This document shows, in pieces, positions 33,125-43,565 of a DNA stretch of 64,000 nt. A model generated the notes under the pieces. That model was not told the origin of the DNA, searched no databases, and saw only the letters and a program-made list of their open reading frames with translations. The stretch is taken from contig JAUNQF010000002.1 in the NCBI GenBank assembly GCA_030536315.1, positions 1-64,000 of the forward strand. The letters are read 5' to 3'. A program made the position numbers and the translations under genes. How positions within the stretch are numbered: position 1 is the stretch's first letter; each line of letters begins with the position of its first letter. This stretch comes from Coriobacteriia bacterium. Lineage in GTDB: Bacteria; Actinomycetota; Coriobacteriia; Coriobacteriales; Eggerthellaceae.

Positions 33125-34110
33125 TGCCAAAAACCTTTAAGCGAACATTTGCAATTGTTCTTACAATTGCCATTGCTGTGTGCGCGTTGGCGTTTATGTC
33201 TTCGTGCGAAAAATCCGAAAAGGTTTGTGTAGGGTCTCTATACGGCCCTACTTCGGTTAGCTTGTTGCAGCTAACTGGTAATGAAAATTACGAACTAAAA
33301 GCAGTTGCGCAAACAGATGCACTGGTGGCAGACATGGCTTCGGAGAAATTAGACATTGCGCTGTTGCCATCAAACCTTGCTGCGAATATGTATCAAAAAA
33401 TGAATGGCGGCGTTAAGGTGATTGATGTAAACACAACTGGAGTTTTGAAGTTTATCAGCCAGGACGCAAGCATTGATAGCTTAAAGAACAAAACGCTTTA
33501 TGCAACTGGAAAAGGGACTGTTGTTCAAGCTACCCTTGACATTATGTTAGCTGCAAGCAATATGACCGAGCGTGACATCAACCTGCAATTTAAATCTGAT
33601 GCATCCGAAGTTATTGCCTATATTAAAAATGACCCAAGTGCAGTTGGTTTGGTTAACGAACCTCAAGCAAGCGTTGCCCTTACAGAATTTAGCGAGCTGC
33701 ACCAAATTTGGGACATCAACGATATTTGGAAGGGCATCTTCGGTCCAAACAGCGACATTTTAACAGCGGTTACAATTGTCCGCACAAAGTATTTGGAAGA
33801 AAACCAAGCAAAGGTTGACAGGTTCATTCAAGATCATAAATCGTCAATTAACTTTGTAAATTCCAGGGCCGATGTTGCTGTAGGCATATTTAATAAGTTC
33901 TACGCAAACACTGGCATTAAAGCAACGGAGCGAAGCATCCTTAATTCGAACTTGAAATTTATCGAAGGCGAGGAAATGCACCAAAAACTTGAAGAATTCC
34001 TCAATAAATTATATACTTACGACCACAACCTTGTTGGTGGTCAAATGCCAGACGAAAAATTCTACTATTATGCGGGTCAAAACTTAGAAGAGGACGTAGA
34101 TAATGGATAA
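33124..34110 (+). CDS. NitT/TauT-family ABC substrate-binding lipoprotein
   Basis: Extracytoplasmic binding protein of an importer. 328 residues. Signal peptide with a lipobox-like AFMSSC ending near residue 28, then an SsuA/NMT1-like fold: a GPTSVSLLQL segment near the start, DIALLPSNLAANMY and VGLVNEPQASVAL, the hinge regions seen in this family. Directly overlaps the rubredoxin stop and, by 8 bases, the permease-ATPase start. The ligand is not predictable: sulfonates, nitrate, pyrimidine precursors or others. Confidence 0.85.
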   Translation: MPKTFKRTFAIVLTIAIAVCALAFMSSCEKSEKVCVGSLYGPTSVSLLQLTGNENYELKAVAQTDALVADMASEKLDIALLPSNLAANMYQKMNGGVKVIDVNTTGVLKFISQDASIDSLKNKTLYATGKGTVVQATLDIMLAASNMTERDINLQFKSDASEVIAYIKNDPSAVGLVNEPQASVALTEFSELHQIWDINDIWKGIFGPNSDILTAVTIVRTKYLEENQAKVDRFIQDHKSSINFVNSRADVAVGIFNKFYANTGIKATERSILNSNLKFIEGEEMHQKLEEFLNKLYTYDHNLVGGQMPDEKFYYYAGQNLEEDVDNG

Positions 34111-35443
34111 GAAAATTCGTATCATAATGGTAATATCATTTTGGGTAGGTCTATGAGGCATACTCGCGCTAATCTTTAACAACCAAGTTGTATTCCCTGG
34201 TCCATATGATGTTTTGCGCACAATGTTTTATAAAATGGTAGAGCCTATATTTTGGCTAACCATTGGCGGTTCCCTACTTAGAATTCTTATTGGATTTCTA
34301 ATTGCATGTGTAGCTGGATGTTTGCTTGCAATTATAGGTTACAGGATTCCGCTAATACACGATTTTGTTAGTCCAATTATCCAACTTATGAAAAGCGCTC
34401 CAATTGTTTGCTTTATTGTTTTGTTGCTGGTTTGATTTGGCGTAGACATAGTTGATGTAATCACGGTTATTATCGCTTGCACGCCAATTTTCTTCTTCGC
34501 AATTGCCGAAGCATGCCAAAACCGCGACAAGAACATCGCTAATATGCTTAGGGTTCACAAGGTTCCAACTGACACAATTTGGAGAGTCTTTGAATGGCCG
34601 GGCGTTCTTCCCTATTTTAATCAAGCCGCGCAAACTGGTATTGGTATTTCGTGGAAGAGTGCCGTAACAGCGCAAATGATTGGCGTTGTTGCTTATACAA
34701 TCGGCGAAGGCGTGTTCACATCCAAGATTACCTTAGATTCATCTACACTTGTTGTTTGGCTTATTGTTGTTGTAGTTCTTGGTTGGGCATGTGAGAAAAT
34801 TGTTATTACTATCATCAAAAACCTAACGAAACGCTGGGAACTTAAGGGTGTAGAAATTGCTGAGCGCGACCCTGAAAATGAAATTGTTGTTGATAAGGAT
34901 GCTAATTTAATTATCTCTGAAATAACTAAAATCTATAACAAGAAGAAAGTTTTGGATAAGTTTACAATGACCATTGGAGCCGGTGAGCGTGTTGCTCTTA
35001 CAGGACCTACAGGCTCTGGTAAAACAACTCTCATTCGGATTATTCTTGGCATTGAATCTTGCAACCACGGCGAGGTCTTCGTTAAGGATTATGAACCAAG
35101 AACATATAGTGCAGTTTTCCAGGAGTCAACATTGCTTCCAAACCTAAGCGTTGATGAAAACATTATGGTTATTGCTAATAAATATTCAAACGATGAACTT
35201 GTTCCTGGCAATTTAATGCCTGATGAGCTTTCTGGCGGAATGAAACGATGCGCCGAAATTGAACGCGCTTTGCTGGCTCAAAGTCAAATTGTTATATTAG
35301 ATGAACCATTTGCTGGGCTTGATAGCGCAACAAAAACTAAGGCTATTAAATATATTGATGATAATCTAAAAGGAAGATCGTTAATATTAATTACTCATGA
35401 TAAAAAAGATGCGAAGCGCTTGAAGTGCGCGATAAGCGAATAG
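34103..35443 (+). CDS. ABC importer permease fused to its ATPase (NitT/TauT type)
   Basis: 446 residues joining two normally separate subunits. Residues 1 to about 240 are a BPD-type permease with about six helices and a SAVTAQMIGVVAYTIGEGVF loop (EAA-like); about 270-446 is a short ATPase with GPTGSGKTT at 301-309, AVFQESTLLPNLSV (Q-loop), LSGGMKRCAEIERALL and VILDEPFAGLD. No stop or start separates the two. TGA codons near 34154 (GLWGIL) and 34435 (LLVWFG) fall on Trp; the second is conserved in this permease family. The ATPase is about 30 residues shorter than usual at its C-terminus. The ATG overlaps the binding-protein gene by 8 bases. Confidence 0.85.
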
Positions 35444-35454
35444 CAAAATAATTG

Positions 35455-36156
35455 CTACATTTTATATTCATCTACTTTATTTTTCTTGCGCCTGTCAATA
35501 GCAGCAAGCAATAAACACAAGAGCAGAATGCCAATAGCGGCAGCTGTAATTATTAAATTTGCATCGAATGTTTGAGGCGTATTTGTAGGTTCAGGCTCTG
35601 GTCCAGGGCTAGGCTCATTATAAGTAATTGTCCAACCTGGGTCATAAACCTTCTCGCCAATTGGATTAAAACAATAAACGTGAATCTTTTCAGTCGAGCC
35701 AGGGTCATAATTCGCTTCAACACGAACATCAAAATAAGTCTCATCATAAGTGTAATAAGGCTTTGGTTCTGGTGGTATCATGCTTGATTTGTATTTGAAT
35801 GTACCAGTTCTTGTATATTCAATATAAAAGGTTAAAACCTCATCATCTGTCATAGTGAAATAATACTTGTCTCCAACACTTCCCTCTGGCATGGGGGCAC
35901 CCGGAGTCAGCGTTTCAAAAACATAATTATATGTTTCCTCCATTGGTTGCCCAGTAATACTTACAGTCTTTTGCCAAAAAGTAAATGGAACTTTATCATC
36001 CTCAGCCATAAAATTACTTGATGTAGGAATTTCACCACGAGGCGAATCAGGGCTGGCGAAAGCCTTCCCCGAATTTAGCACTCCATTAATGCAGCACAGA
36101 GCGCAAAAAACAGCTAATAATAGCGCAATACAATATTTCTTACTAATACGTTCCAT
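35455..36156 (-). CDS. Minor pilin / wall-anchored protein with FctA-like domain
   Basis: 233 residues. N-terminal signal peptide (about 9-34, ending at FASPDS), then one streptococcal-pilin-like isopeptide domain (VLTFYIEYTRTGTFKYK, with DETYFDVRVE), a Pro/Glu linker, TPQTFD as a variant sorting motif, a membrane helix and a basic RRKKNK tail. Last gene of the pilus operon; its start overlaps the sortase end by 14 bases. Position and size suggest a basal or minor pilin. No TGA codons are used; Trp are TGG. Confidence 0.78.
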   Translation of the reverse strand: MERISKKYCIALLLAVFCALCCINGVLNSGKAFASPDSPRGEIPTSSNFMAEDDKVPFTFWQKTVSITGQPMEETYNYVFETLTPGAPMPEGSVGDKYYFTMTDDEVLTFYIEYTRTGTFKYKSSMIPPEPKPYYTYDETYFDVRVEANYDPGSTEKIHVYCFNPIGEKVYDPGWTITYNEPSPGPEPEPTNTPQTFDANLIITAAAIGILLLCLLLAAIDRRKKNKVDEYKM

Positions 36157-37096
36157 ACTTATTAATTTCTGGAATATCTACTACCTTTTTCTTCTTCTCT
36201 TTCTTCTTCTTGTCAGCCTGCCACAAAATGTAGGCAACAATCATAACAATTACTATTAAAGCTACAAACCATCCTGCTCACGGGAATCCAAGTCAACCTT
36301 CCAAATCTTCAACCCCCGGCCAAGAATAACCATCATTAGTTTTAAAAATATCTTCATATGTTTCATCAGTAATTTCGGCAACCAAGACTGTTCTTGCTTC
36401 AGTTTCAGCTGTTGAACAAGTTGATAAAACTAACAAATGTTGATTTGGATAATAAGATGTATCCCTTCAATATAATGATTTATCATGAATTCTTGATAAG
36501 TTCTGAATCTTTGCAATCTCTGAGTTAATTCCAAAATTATAAATTACAGAATCTTTTGAAGTCGTTTTAATATATGAAAAAATTTTTAGGCCATGGTCTT
36601 TATCATTATAAAATAGATTGCCATACAAGTGTTCATTAAAAAATTCTTGTTTGTCAAACAAATCAAGATCACCTAACATAACATGGGAATCCATGTGATG
36701 TCCATACAAAATGCTCTTATAATCAGAAAAATCCGAACTGCAATTTGTATCCATAAATATACTGCCAATTATTGACGGCTTCCCAGTTGGATCGCGAAAT
36801 AAATAATAATCAGTATCTACGCTGCTATGCATAACTGGATAATCTATGCCAGTACCATATATGGTCACTCAACCTATTACGTCTGAATTTATCTCTCTTA
36901 GATCATCATATGACAATACATTATTGCTTGTAGGTTTATAAGCTTTTCAGTGAGAACCGCTAGCTTGTGTGTGTACTAACTTGGTATCTCATATGGCATA
37001 ACAACCAATAATGAGTAGCAAAACAAGGAAAACCATCACGGCAATGTTAATTAAAGAATTACAAGCCGCGATGATTTTCCTTCATGCTTTTTTCAT
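36143..37096 (-). CDS. Class B-like sortase (pilus or anchoring sortase)
   Basis: Membrane transpeptidase that cuts sorting signals and links pilins or anchors them to the wall. About 317 residues. N-terminal helix (about 8-32), the class B opening LREINSDVIGWVTIYGTGIDYPVM, catalytic His in YGHHM (about 133), Cys in LSTCS (227) and a downstream Arg in EARTVLV, then a C-terminal membrane helix (about 277-297) and Lys-rich tail. Two membrane segments are unusual for class B and recall pilus sortases. Eight or so Trp, mostly TGA; one TGA is the fifth codon (MKKAW). The start at 37096 is the only in-frame ATG near the helix. Confidence 0.85.
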
Positions 37097-37132
37097 AGCA
37101 ATTATTATTTCAAGGTACGAAAATTACAAAAA

Positions 37133-38686
37133 TTATCTATTAAGTTTTCTTTTTCTTCCAACCATCCAAATAATGAATGCGGCCAGAGGAATGCCGACCA
37201 TTAAAATGTAAGGTAATGCATCAATCAAAAATCCTGTAGGTGTAGGTGACATTGTGTTTGTAACAATTGACTTGTTTTCCTGTGCTGGTGCAGAACTAGG
37301 TGCAGCTGAAATTCTAGCTGTAGCAACTGCTGGTGTAACAGCAGGTGTCGTAGTGCCATCATAAGCTACTGTCAAACGATGAGGGTCAGCAGTTTGAGCA
37401 CTAGCAACTGGATCAGCTGTATCGGCAGTATAAGTTTGAGCAGCACCAACTACATCAGTAGCAGAAAAATCTGCCAAATCTTCGTAATAACCATAAGTTG
37501 TACCAACAGGTAATTTAGTTGTTGCTTGTCCACCGACTGTAGTACCATCAAAAATTAATCTCTGTCCATGTTTTAAAGGAAGACTAGATGCTGGTGTAGG
37601 TGTAGCGCCGCCTACTTGAGTAACTCTTGCGGCATTATAAGTTACACCCTCTACAGTAACCTCAGAATTAGTGAATTGAACCAAAACATCTGTGCCTGAG
37701 CCATCTACATTATGAATATACCCGTAAATAACAGTGCCTACAGTTCAGTCATAATTATAAAATTCAGGGTAAAATCTAAACTCATGCCCATAGTCAGGAT
37801 ATTGACCATCAACTACTTTCTCAATGTAGAAATTTTGATCATCCTCAGTGATTTTAGATGTATAAGTAAAACCACGATACCAATTTACAGCATTACCGCC
37901 TGCAAGAGGTGTAGTTGTACTATTGCTATCATTACTTTGTCCATAATTCTTACGAGGATCTTTCTTCTCTATAAGAACATCAGTACCGTCATCAATTTTA
38001 TTTTGATCCATAATAAAACCAGTAACAGTCTTAGTGCCTTCATTATCCGCAACATAAATGGTTAAAGTATATTTTGCAGAAGAAGCGGAGTCAGCATAAT
38101 CGCCAGTTCGACTGGTCTCAGTAATGTTGTAGACATATTCACCACCAGAAGGCCAGTTAAATCCAGTAAGAGTAAAAATTGATGTTAATCTTTGTTGAAC
38201 TTCATAAGCACAATTTGAACTAGACTCAGCTCAAGTTACTTGCAAACCCGTAGCATCAACGTTTGTGCCATCCGAATCTTCAGTGGTGATTGTACCTGGA
38301 CCAGACTTTTTAGCATACATAAAATTACCAGCATCTGCAGGAACATTACCATTAGTAATTTGTAATGGTAAAGTTACAGTTCCGTCTGTCCCTGCTGTAG
38401 GCATATTAGTGTCCGATTGATCAGTAACAGGAATACCTGCATGTGATACTTTGGTAAAAGTATAAGTAAAAGTCCCATTCAAATTAGCACCATCAGCAGC
38501 ATGAATAATCCTTGTTAATACAACTTGATCGGTATTAGTTCATGGATTTTGATGTGGGTCTTCGTTAGGATCAGCTTTTGCCTGAATGCTAAACGCAGCA
38601 ACCATTACTAAAGAGATGAGTATCGCAATAATACCCCCCCCTATGAGTGCCATCCTCCTTCCAAAATTTTCCTTAATTCTTTCCAT
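37133..38686 (-). CDS. Major pilin-like protein with isopeptide (FctA/Spy0128-like) domains
   Basis: About 517 residues. Signal peptide containing a Gly run encoded by eight consecutive G (38634-38641), then domains with the pilin pattern NGTFTYTFTKVSH and EYVYNITETSRTGDY (the Glu catalyses Lys-Asn isopeptide bonds in this family). A Thr/Ala/Pro-rich stalk follows, then a SPTPTGF sorting motif, a membrane helix and GRKRKLNR. Three TGA codons or more are read as Trp (for example LQVTW and YNYDW). It has the best Shine-Dalgarno of the locus (AAAGGAG) and a hairpin upstream, consistent with high expression as the shaft. The N-terminal frame depends on the G tract. Confidence 0.82.
38634..38641 (-). 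repeat. Homopolymeric G8 tract in the pilin signal peptide
   Basis: Eight G on the coding strand (C on plus) within codons 16-18 of the pilin gene, in otherwise AT-rich DNA. The present length keeps the frame open. Change by one base would abolish the protein, the classical layout of a slipped-strand contingency site. Confidence 0.75.
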
Positions 38687-38718
38687 AATTTTCTCCTTTC
38701 CTTAAAAATTACATTTAT

Positions 38719-38756
38719 TTTAGACAAGGGTTCCTCTACATACCCCTGTGTCTAAA
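38719..38756 (-). terminator. Hairpin between the signal-peptidase-like and pilin genes
   Basis: TTTAGACA (38719-38726) pairs with TGTCTAAA (38749-38756), with GGG/CCC pairs inside. It spans the upstream stop codon. There is no clear T tract after it on the minus strand, so partial termination or mRNA stabilisation of the pilin message are both possible. Confidence 0.45.
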
Positions 38757-39311
38757 CAATCCTATGACCTTACCTTCGGTCTTTTCAATTTCAACACATC
38801 CAAACGTCCTGCTATCTATTGCAATATCTCTGTTATCTCCCAATACAAAAACTTCGCCCTTTGGGACTATTAGGGGAAACTGAACCGCATCTTTTACCTG
38901 GGTTGTTTCTTTGGTTATATTGGGCTCACTCAACCTTGTTCCATTAACAAACAAACCACGAGAATCAATATTAACCTCGTCCCCCTCAAGCGCAATAACA
39001 CGAGAAACATTGGGTTTGTTATTATACCAAAAAACAAGCAAATCATTATTAAAAAATCGTTTATCTCACCTGTAAGAGATAACCATATCGCCATCTTTTA
39101 CAGCGGGACTCATTGACAAGTCGTTATAGCGATATGCGCCAAAAATAAAGCTAAATACCAGCACGAATGCTAGTGCTATAGCAGCTATCTTGATCAATAG
39201 CTTAATTACATCTTGCAAAAGCGAAGGCTGAGCAGTAGGCTGTGGTTGTTTTACCTGCTCAACAGTCTTATTTACTTCAGGAATATTTTTTAATCTCTTC
39301 TTTTTTAGCAT
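38736..39311 (-). CDS. Pilus-associated signal peptidase I-like protein lacking the usual catalytic Lys
   Basis: 191 residues, S26 family. A cytoplasmic Lys/Gln-rich N-terminus, one membrane helix (about 37-60), box B NDLSMSPAV (Ser66) and box E GDNRDIAIDSRTFG are present. In box D, normally KRVxxxPGD, the sequence is VSRVIALEGDEV, so the general-base Lys is Ser103. In Streptococcus pyogenes the pilus-locus SipA likewise lacks catalytic residues yet is needed for pilus assembly (from the literature as I recall it), so this may be a chaperone-like homologue. One TGA is read as Trp (ISYRWDK). The ATG at 39311 overlaps the adhesin stop by 7 bases. Confidence 0.82.
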
Positions 39312-42300
39312 ATAAAACCTTCTTTGATAAACAAATTATCGTTAAAAACGTCATCATCTGGGGAGAATAGTTTTCGTCTCCTTCTTCGAACGTTAATTAT
39401 TTTAATAGGTCCAGCAATCATTAATGTAAGCAAAACCGCAAGTATACATATCCACAAATCCGGATTCTTAAAAATATCAAAACCTGTTGGCGGTGTATCG
39501 TTATCATTTTTCATATAGAAGGAATTGGTTATGGTCTCGCCTGTTTGTTCATCGGTAACAAGTTGAATTAAAGACTCTCCGTTAGTGCTAATGTATTCTT
39601 TTTCTGCGGTTGGAGATACTGGCGTGTATACATCAGGCAAGTCAATTCCGGTAATTTCTGCTGTTACGTGATTAAAAGTTTGAACATAATCAGTGTCTTT
39701 TTCCTCTCAACCAAGGACTGAACCTCCATTTGGTGGCAAAATACTATATATTACAATGTAATCACCATTTGCTAAGTCAGGGTACTTATAAGTGTATGGT
39801 TCAGCTTGGCTTTCGCTAATTAATACTTCACCAGAACTATTTACTGTAGCATGAATGTCCAGCGTGGCTTCGGTACCAGAAACTCGATAAAGCTTACCAG
39901 TAAAAGTATCTGGAGGAGCATAAATTGTTCCATCAGGATTATGCAAAACAAGGCTCATTTCGAATTTCTTAGTCTTGTCTGCATATGTACCAACAGTATC
40001 TTTTGCAAGCATCAAAGTGTTTGACGGATTAACAACCTCAAAGTTAATTTGACCATATTTATCAGTAACCCCATCAGGAATTTCAGGAGGCATATTGGCT
40101 GCATATTTGGCTATGAAATCGTCATAAGCTTCAATCATAGAGCCTTCTTGATAATTATCATAATCATACGCAATTACGGAATACGCAATTGTTTTTGGCG
40201 AAAGATCAACTGCCTCGACCGTAACTAAAGTATCCAGCTGGACTTTTTGAATAACAACAGTATAACCATCTTCGACACTAATTACACCTTCGGCACCAGT
40301 GGTCTTTTCAGTTCTATTGCCATCTGGATCCTGGTATAAATAAGTTCCTTCAAAAAGCTTGGTGTCCGAAGGAGGATTATCACCTTCAACTACACCATCA
40401 AGATAAATCCTTATATCGGTAGGTTCTTCATCATGACCTATCTTATGTACTCGTGCTTCAAGAAGGTTTTCTTCGTTTACTACATTTATGAACTGGACGC
40501 CAGCTGTCTGACCAGCAATTAGGCCTTCTTCTTGACCATATCAGGAACCTTCTCCCGGAATATCAATTTTATTTGCAGGATGTTCTTCGTCATTAAGATA
40601 GACAACCCACTTAATGCCAACATCAACATCACGAGGGTCAAACTCAACCACTCGAAATTTTGTACCATCGTCAAAGCCCGTTAGCTGTGCAACTTGACCA
40701 TCTTCAATTCACACTACACCATTAACAGTTGTACCGCTTTTGCCAAGAGTGATTTGCTCAGCATGACGCGTGGCAATAATTTCGTCAGTATGACCACCTA
40801 CAACTCCCTCGTAGACATTATAATCACCATCATAGTCAATTCAGTAACCACCCTCTGTTTGAGTTGCATCTTCAACTCATTGCTGAGCTTTGTAGTAAAA
40901 TTTGCCTTCGGTTTGAGCATGTACAGATTCTGGAACATCAACAGTTTTACCAACTTCAATAGCACCTTCTGGAATTGTTGGAAGGTTAAACGCACAATAA
41001 CAATCGCTCTGACCTTCACCGCGCTCGAAATAATAGAATGCAAATGAGTGTGAAGTATAGTTCTTAAATATCTTATACGGAACATTTAGTTCATGAGAAA
41101 TCTCAGGATCAAACACGGGGTCAACATCAACTCATTCAAATTGGTCTGCAATCCCGGCATCTACATAACGTTGATATAAGCTTACATCTTCAACGACACC
41201 TGAAGTAGTATCTGATTGTCTCCTAACAATACCTGTTGAAAAATTTACATGGCCTTGACAAATACCATGAATACCACCAAGGTCCAAAACAAGTACACCA
41301 TCAATATAGAGATATACATCATCATCTCCCCTAAATTGGAAGGTCATGTCTTCTAAAGGACGCTCACCTCACTGAATTTGACCATTTTTTGGTTGGATGA
41401 AATTAGTTAGAATTTGCATGCCAAATAACATGTTTCGGTTATCTGCAACTGCGTTATCTTTATCATTTCATGGACCAAACTTAACTTCATCAGTACTTGG
41501 TTCAGTAAATAAAACAAAGTCACTGCCAGTGTCATAGCAGTCAGTACCCTCACCAGTTGCCGAACCAACGTTGTCTGCTTTTTTACGCAATTGTGCAAAG
41601 TGACCAGCATCTAATCCAGCCATACCACCACTATCAAAATAATAATATCCATTAGTGTCATATGTAGATTGGTAGAACAAATGATTTAGATTTCTGTAAT
41701 CCCGCTTATAAGGATTATTATTTTCTGTAAATAAATAGCTAAGATCAACATTCGATTTGTTTCAAATGCTATCTGGATTTAACTCGGGATAACCAGTGGC
41801 GCCTAATTTGTTTGCCCAAATACCACGCCGACAATATAAATCATGTCCTGTACCACCCGTGACAGTTCTGTTTATATTTTTCTCATTTCTATGCGATTCT
41901 TGATCTTCTCAATCCTCAACTTCACCACCATTACCATTTCTTGCACTTGAAAATTTAAAATCACTCTGAAGGTTTATTGCATTGTTATATCTATATGGTT
42001 GACGATTTCCGGAAGTTGTAGCAGTAAGGTCTCTCCAGCCATCATAGTCGAAACAGTTGATAGTAATATTTTGGGAAGCACTATCAACAGTTGGTGTAAC
42101 CGACTCACTTGAATAATCATATGTAATTGAAACACAAACTGGTGTTGACGCCGATCCTAGCTCTATTCATGTACCATTACCATTATCGTAATATCATGTA
42201 CTGTTTGCACACGTAAGACGAGTTGCTATATGATATTCTGGATCGGCCCCTTCTGCAGGCATCAAATATATGTAAGTAATGTAATAAACACAATCATAAG

Positions 42301-43351
42301 TTCCTATGCCTGGCTCTACTTGTCGAACATACCTTCCACAATAATTTTTAAATGTCATAGGAGAAGCACTTGTTGTACTTGATGAATGTTCTAAATTCAA
42401 ATCACCAGCAAAAGGTGGATCTAATTTATAATAATTTTGAGCAGTAATCGGAATACTTGCATCAGTATAGCAATACTGACAATATGCAGTTGGTGGCTTT
42501 TCGGCGCCATTATCTCAAACTGCTTTAAAATCAACCTGATCTAGGGCTTCTGTCCTGCCTTTTCTTGTAACATCTTTGAAAACAACTCAAACATCAGTTG
42601 CATTTTGTCCAGCTGCAGAATACAAATGTCATGGAGCAGCAGAAGTTTCGGAACCAAGATCGTTTCTATAAAACCATCCATAATTGTTGCCATAACGCGC
42701 ATATGTAAGCTTTGTTAGCTGCACGGCATTTGCAGCAGTAGCATCAGAACCTAAATAGCAATCACAAAAAGCATAAGTATGACCATCATATGTAAATGTT
42801 TCTTCGTAATAACGAACGTCTCAATGACTTCACTGAAAATCTGAAACGGTTGTAGCTTGAGTGCCTCCATCTTGGAAAATATAACCTTGACCAGAAGAAG
42901 TCAGTCTGGAATAATCTTTTTCGACAGATGCGGTTTGAAATGCCGGTATGTCAATAAAGTTGTCTTCTGTATCCAAGTAACCATAGTGAATTGTAGAGGT
43001 ACGTGTGGTTTGTCCAGTATATGAAAAGTTAACTGGATAAGTGCTTACATAGTTTGGATTTGAAATTTCACTGTTTATTTTAAATTGAGTTTCTGCTAAT
43101 TTTGCGGGATCGTCCTCAACTTCAGCGGTTTGGGTTTCGGTATCATCGGTTTGGGTTTGGGTGGTTTCGGTTTGGTTGGTTTGGAGTTTATTTATGAGTG
43201 GTTCCGATGTGCCATAGCCCATTGCGGCCGAGACAGACAAAAATACCATAAAGGCACTAAGGACAAACATGCCAAAGACAAAACGAATTTTGCTTTGGGC
43301 ATTTTCGCCAAAGTGTATAAAAGAACTATTATTTTTAGTAAAACCCCTCAT
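39305..43351 (-). CDS. Giant pilus-tip adhesin with fibro-slime domain
   Basis: About 1348 residues. Signal segment (about 24-46), Thr/Gln-rich linker, a long unique region, a fibro-slime/PA14-like domain around residues 600-800 with FRGDDDVYLYIDGVLVLDLGG, then repetitive Ig-like/Cna B-like modules, the sorting motif TPPTGF, a helix and an RRRRR stop-transfer followed by an unusual 25-residue tail. By hand count about 17 of 22 Trp are TGA, so the gene is unreadable with the standard code. The ATG at 43351 (or TTG just before) has no clear Shine-Dalgarno. First and largest gene of the pilus operon, hence the probable tip. The receptor is unknown. Confidence 0.8.
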
Positions 43352-43414
43352 CAAACTAAAAATTTAATAGAACATAAATACGTTTTTGCTACTTTTTTAT
43401 TCTATTTTGTGTAC

Positions 43415-43451
43415 ATCACCTCCAAATTATATACACCCGTATAATATTATA
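43415..43451 (-). promoter_or_regulatory. Pilus operon leader: -10 box, strong Shine-Dalgarno and tiny ORF
   Basis: On minus a TATAAT (43446-43451) is followed by GGAGGTGAT (43415-43423), a near-perfect ribosome-binding sequence about 65 bases before the adhesin start. It would serve only a four-codon ORF (ATG TAC ACA AAA TAG). The region 43352-43565 holds nothing else that I can identify. Confidence 0.35.
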
Positions 43452-43565
43452 CCTTTTTTCCCAGGTCAAAGACCAAAAATTCTAATTTGGTGATTCGCGT
43501 ATATAAGTGTTTTAAAAATAGAAAGATAAAGAAAATATTAGATTTTTTAGAAGTAGGAAAAATTA

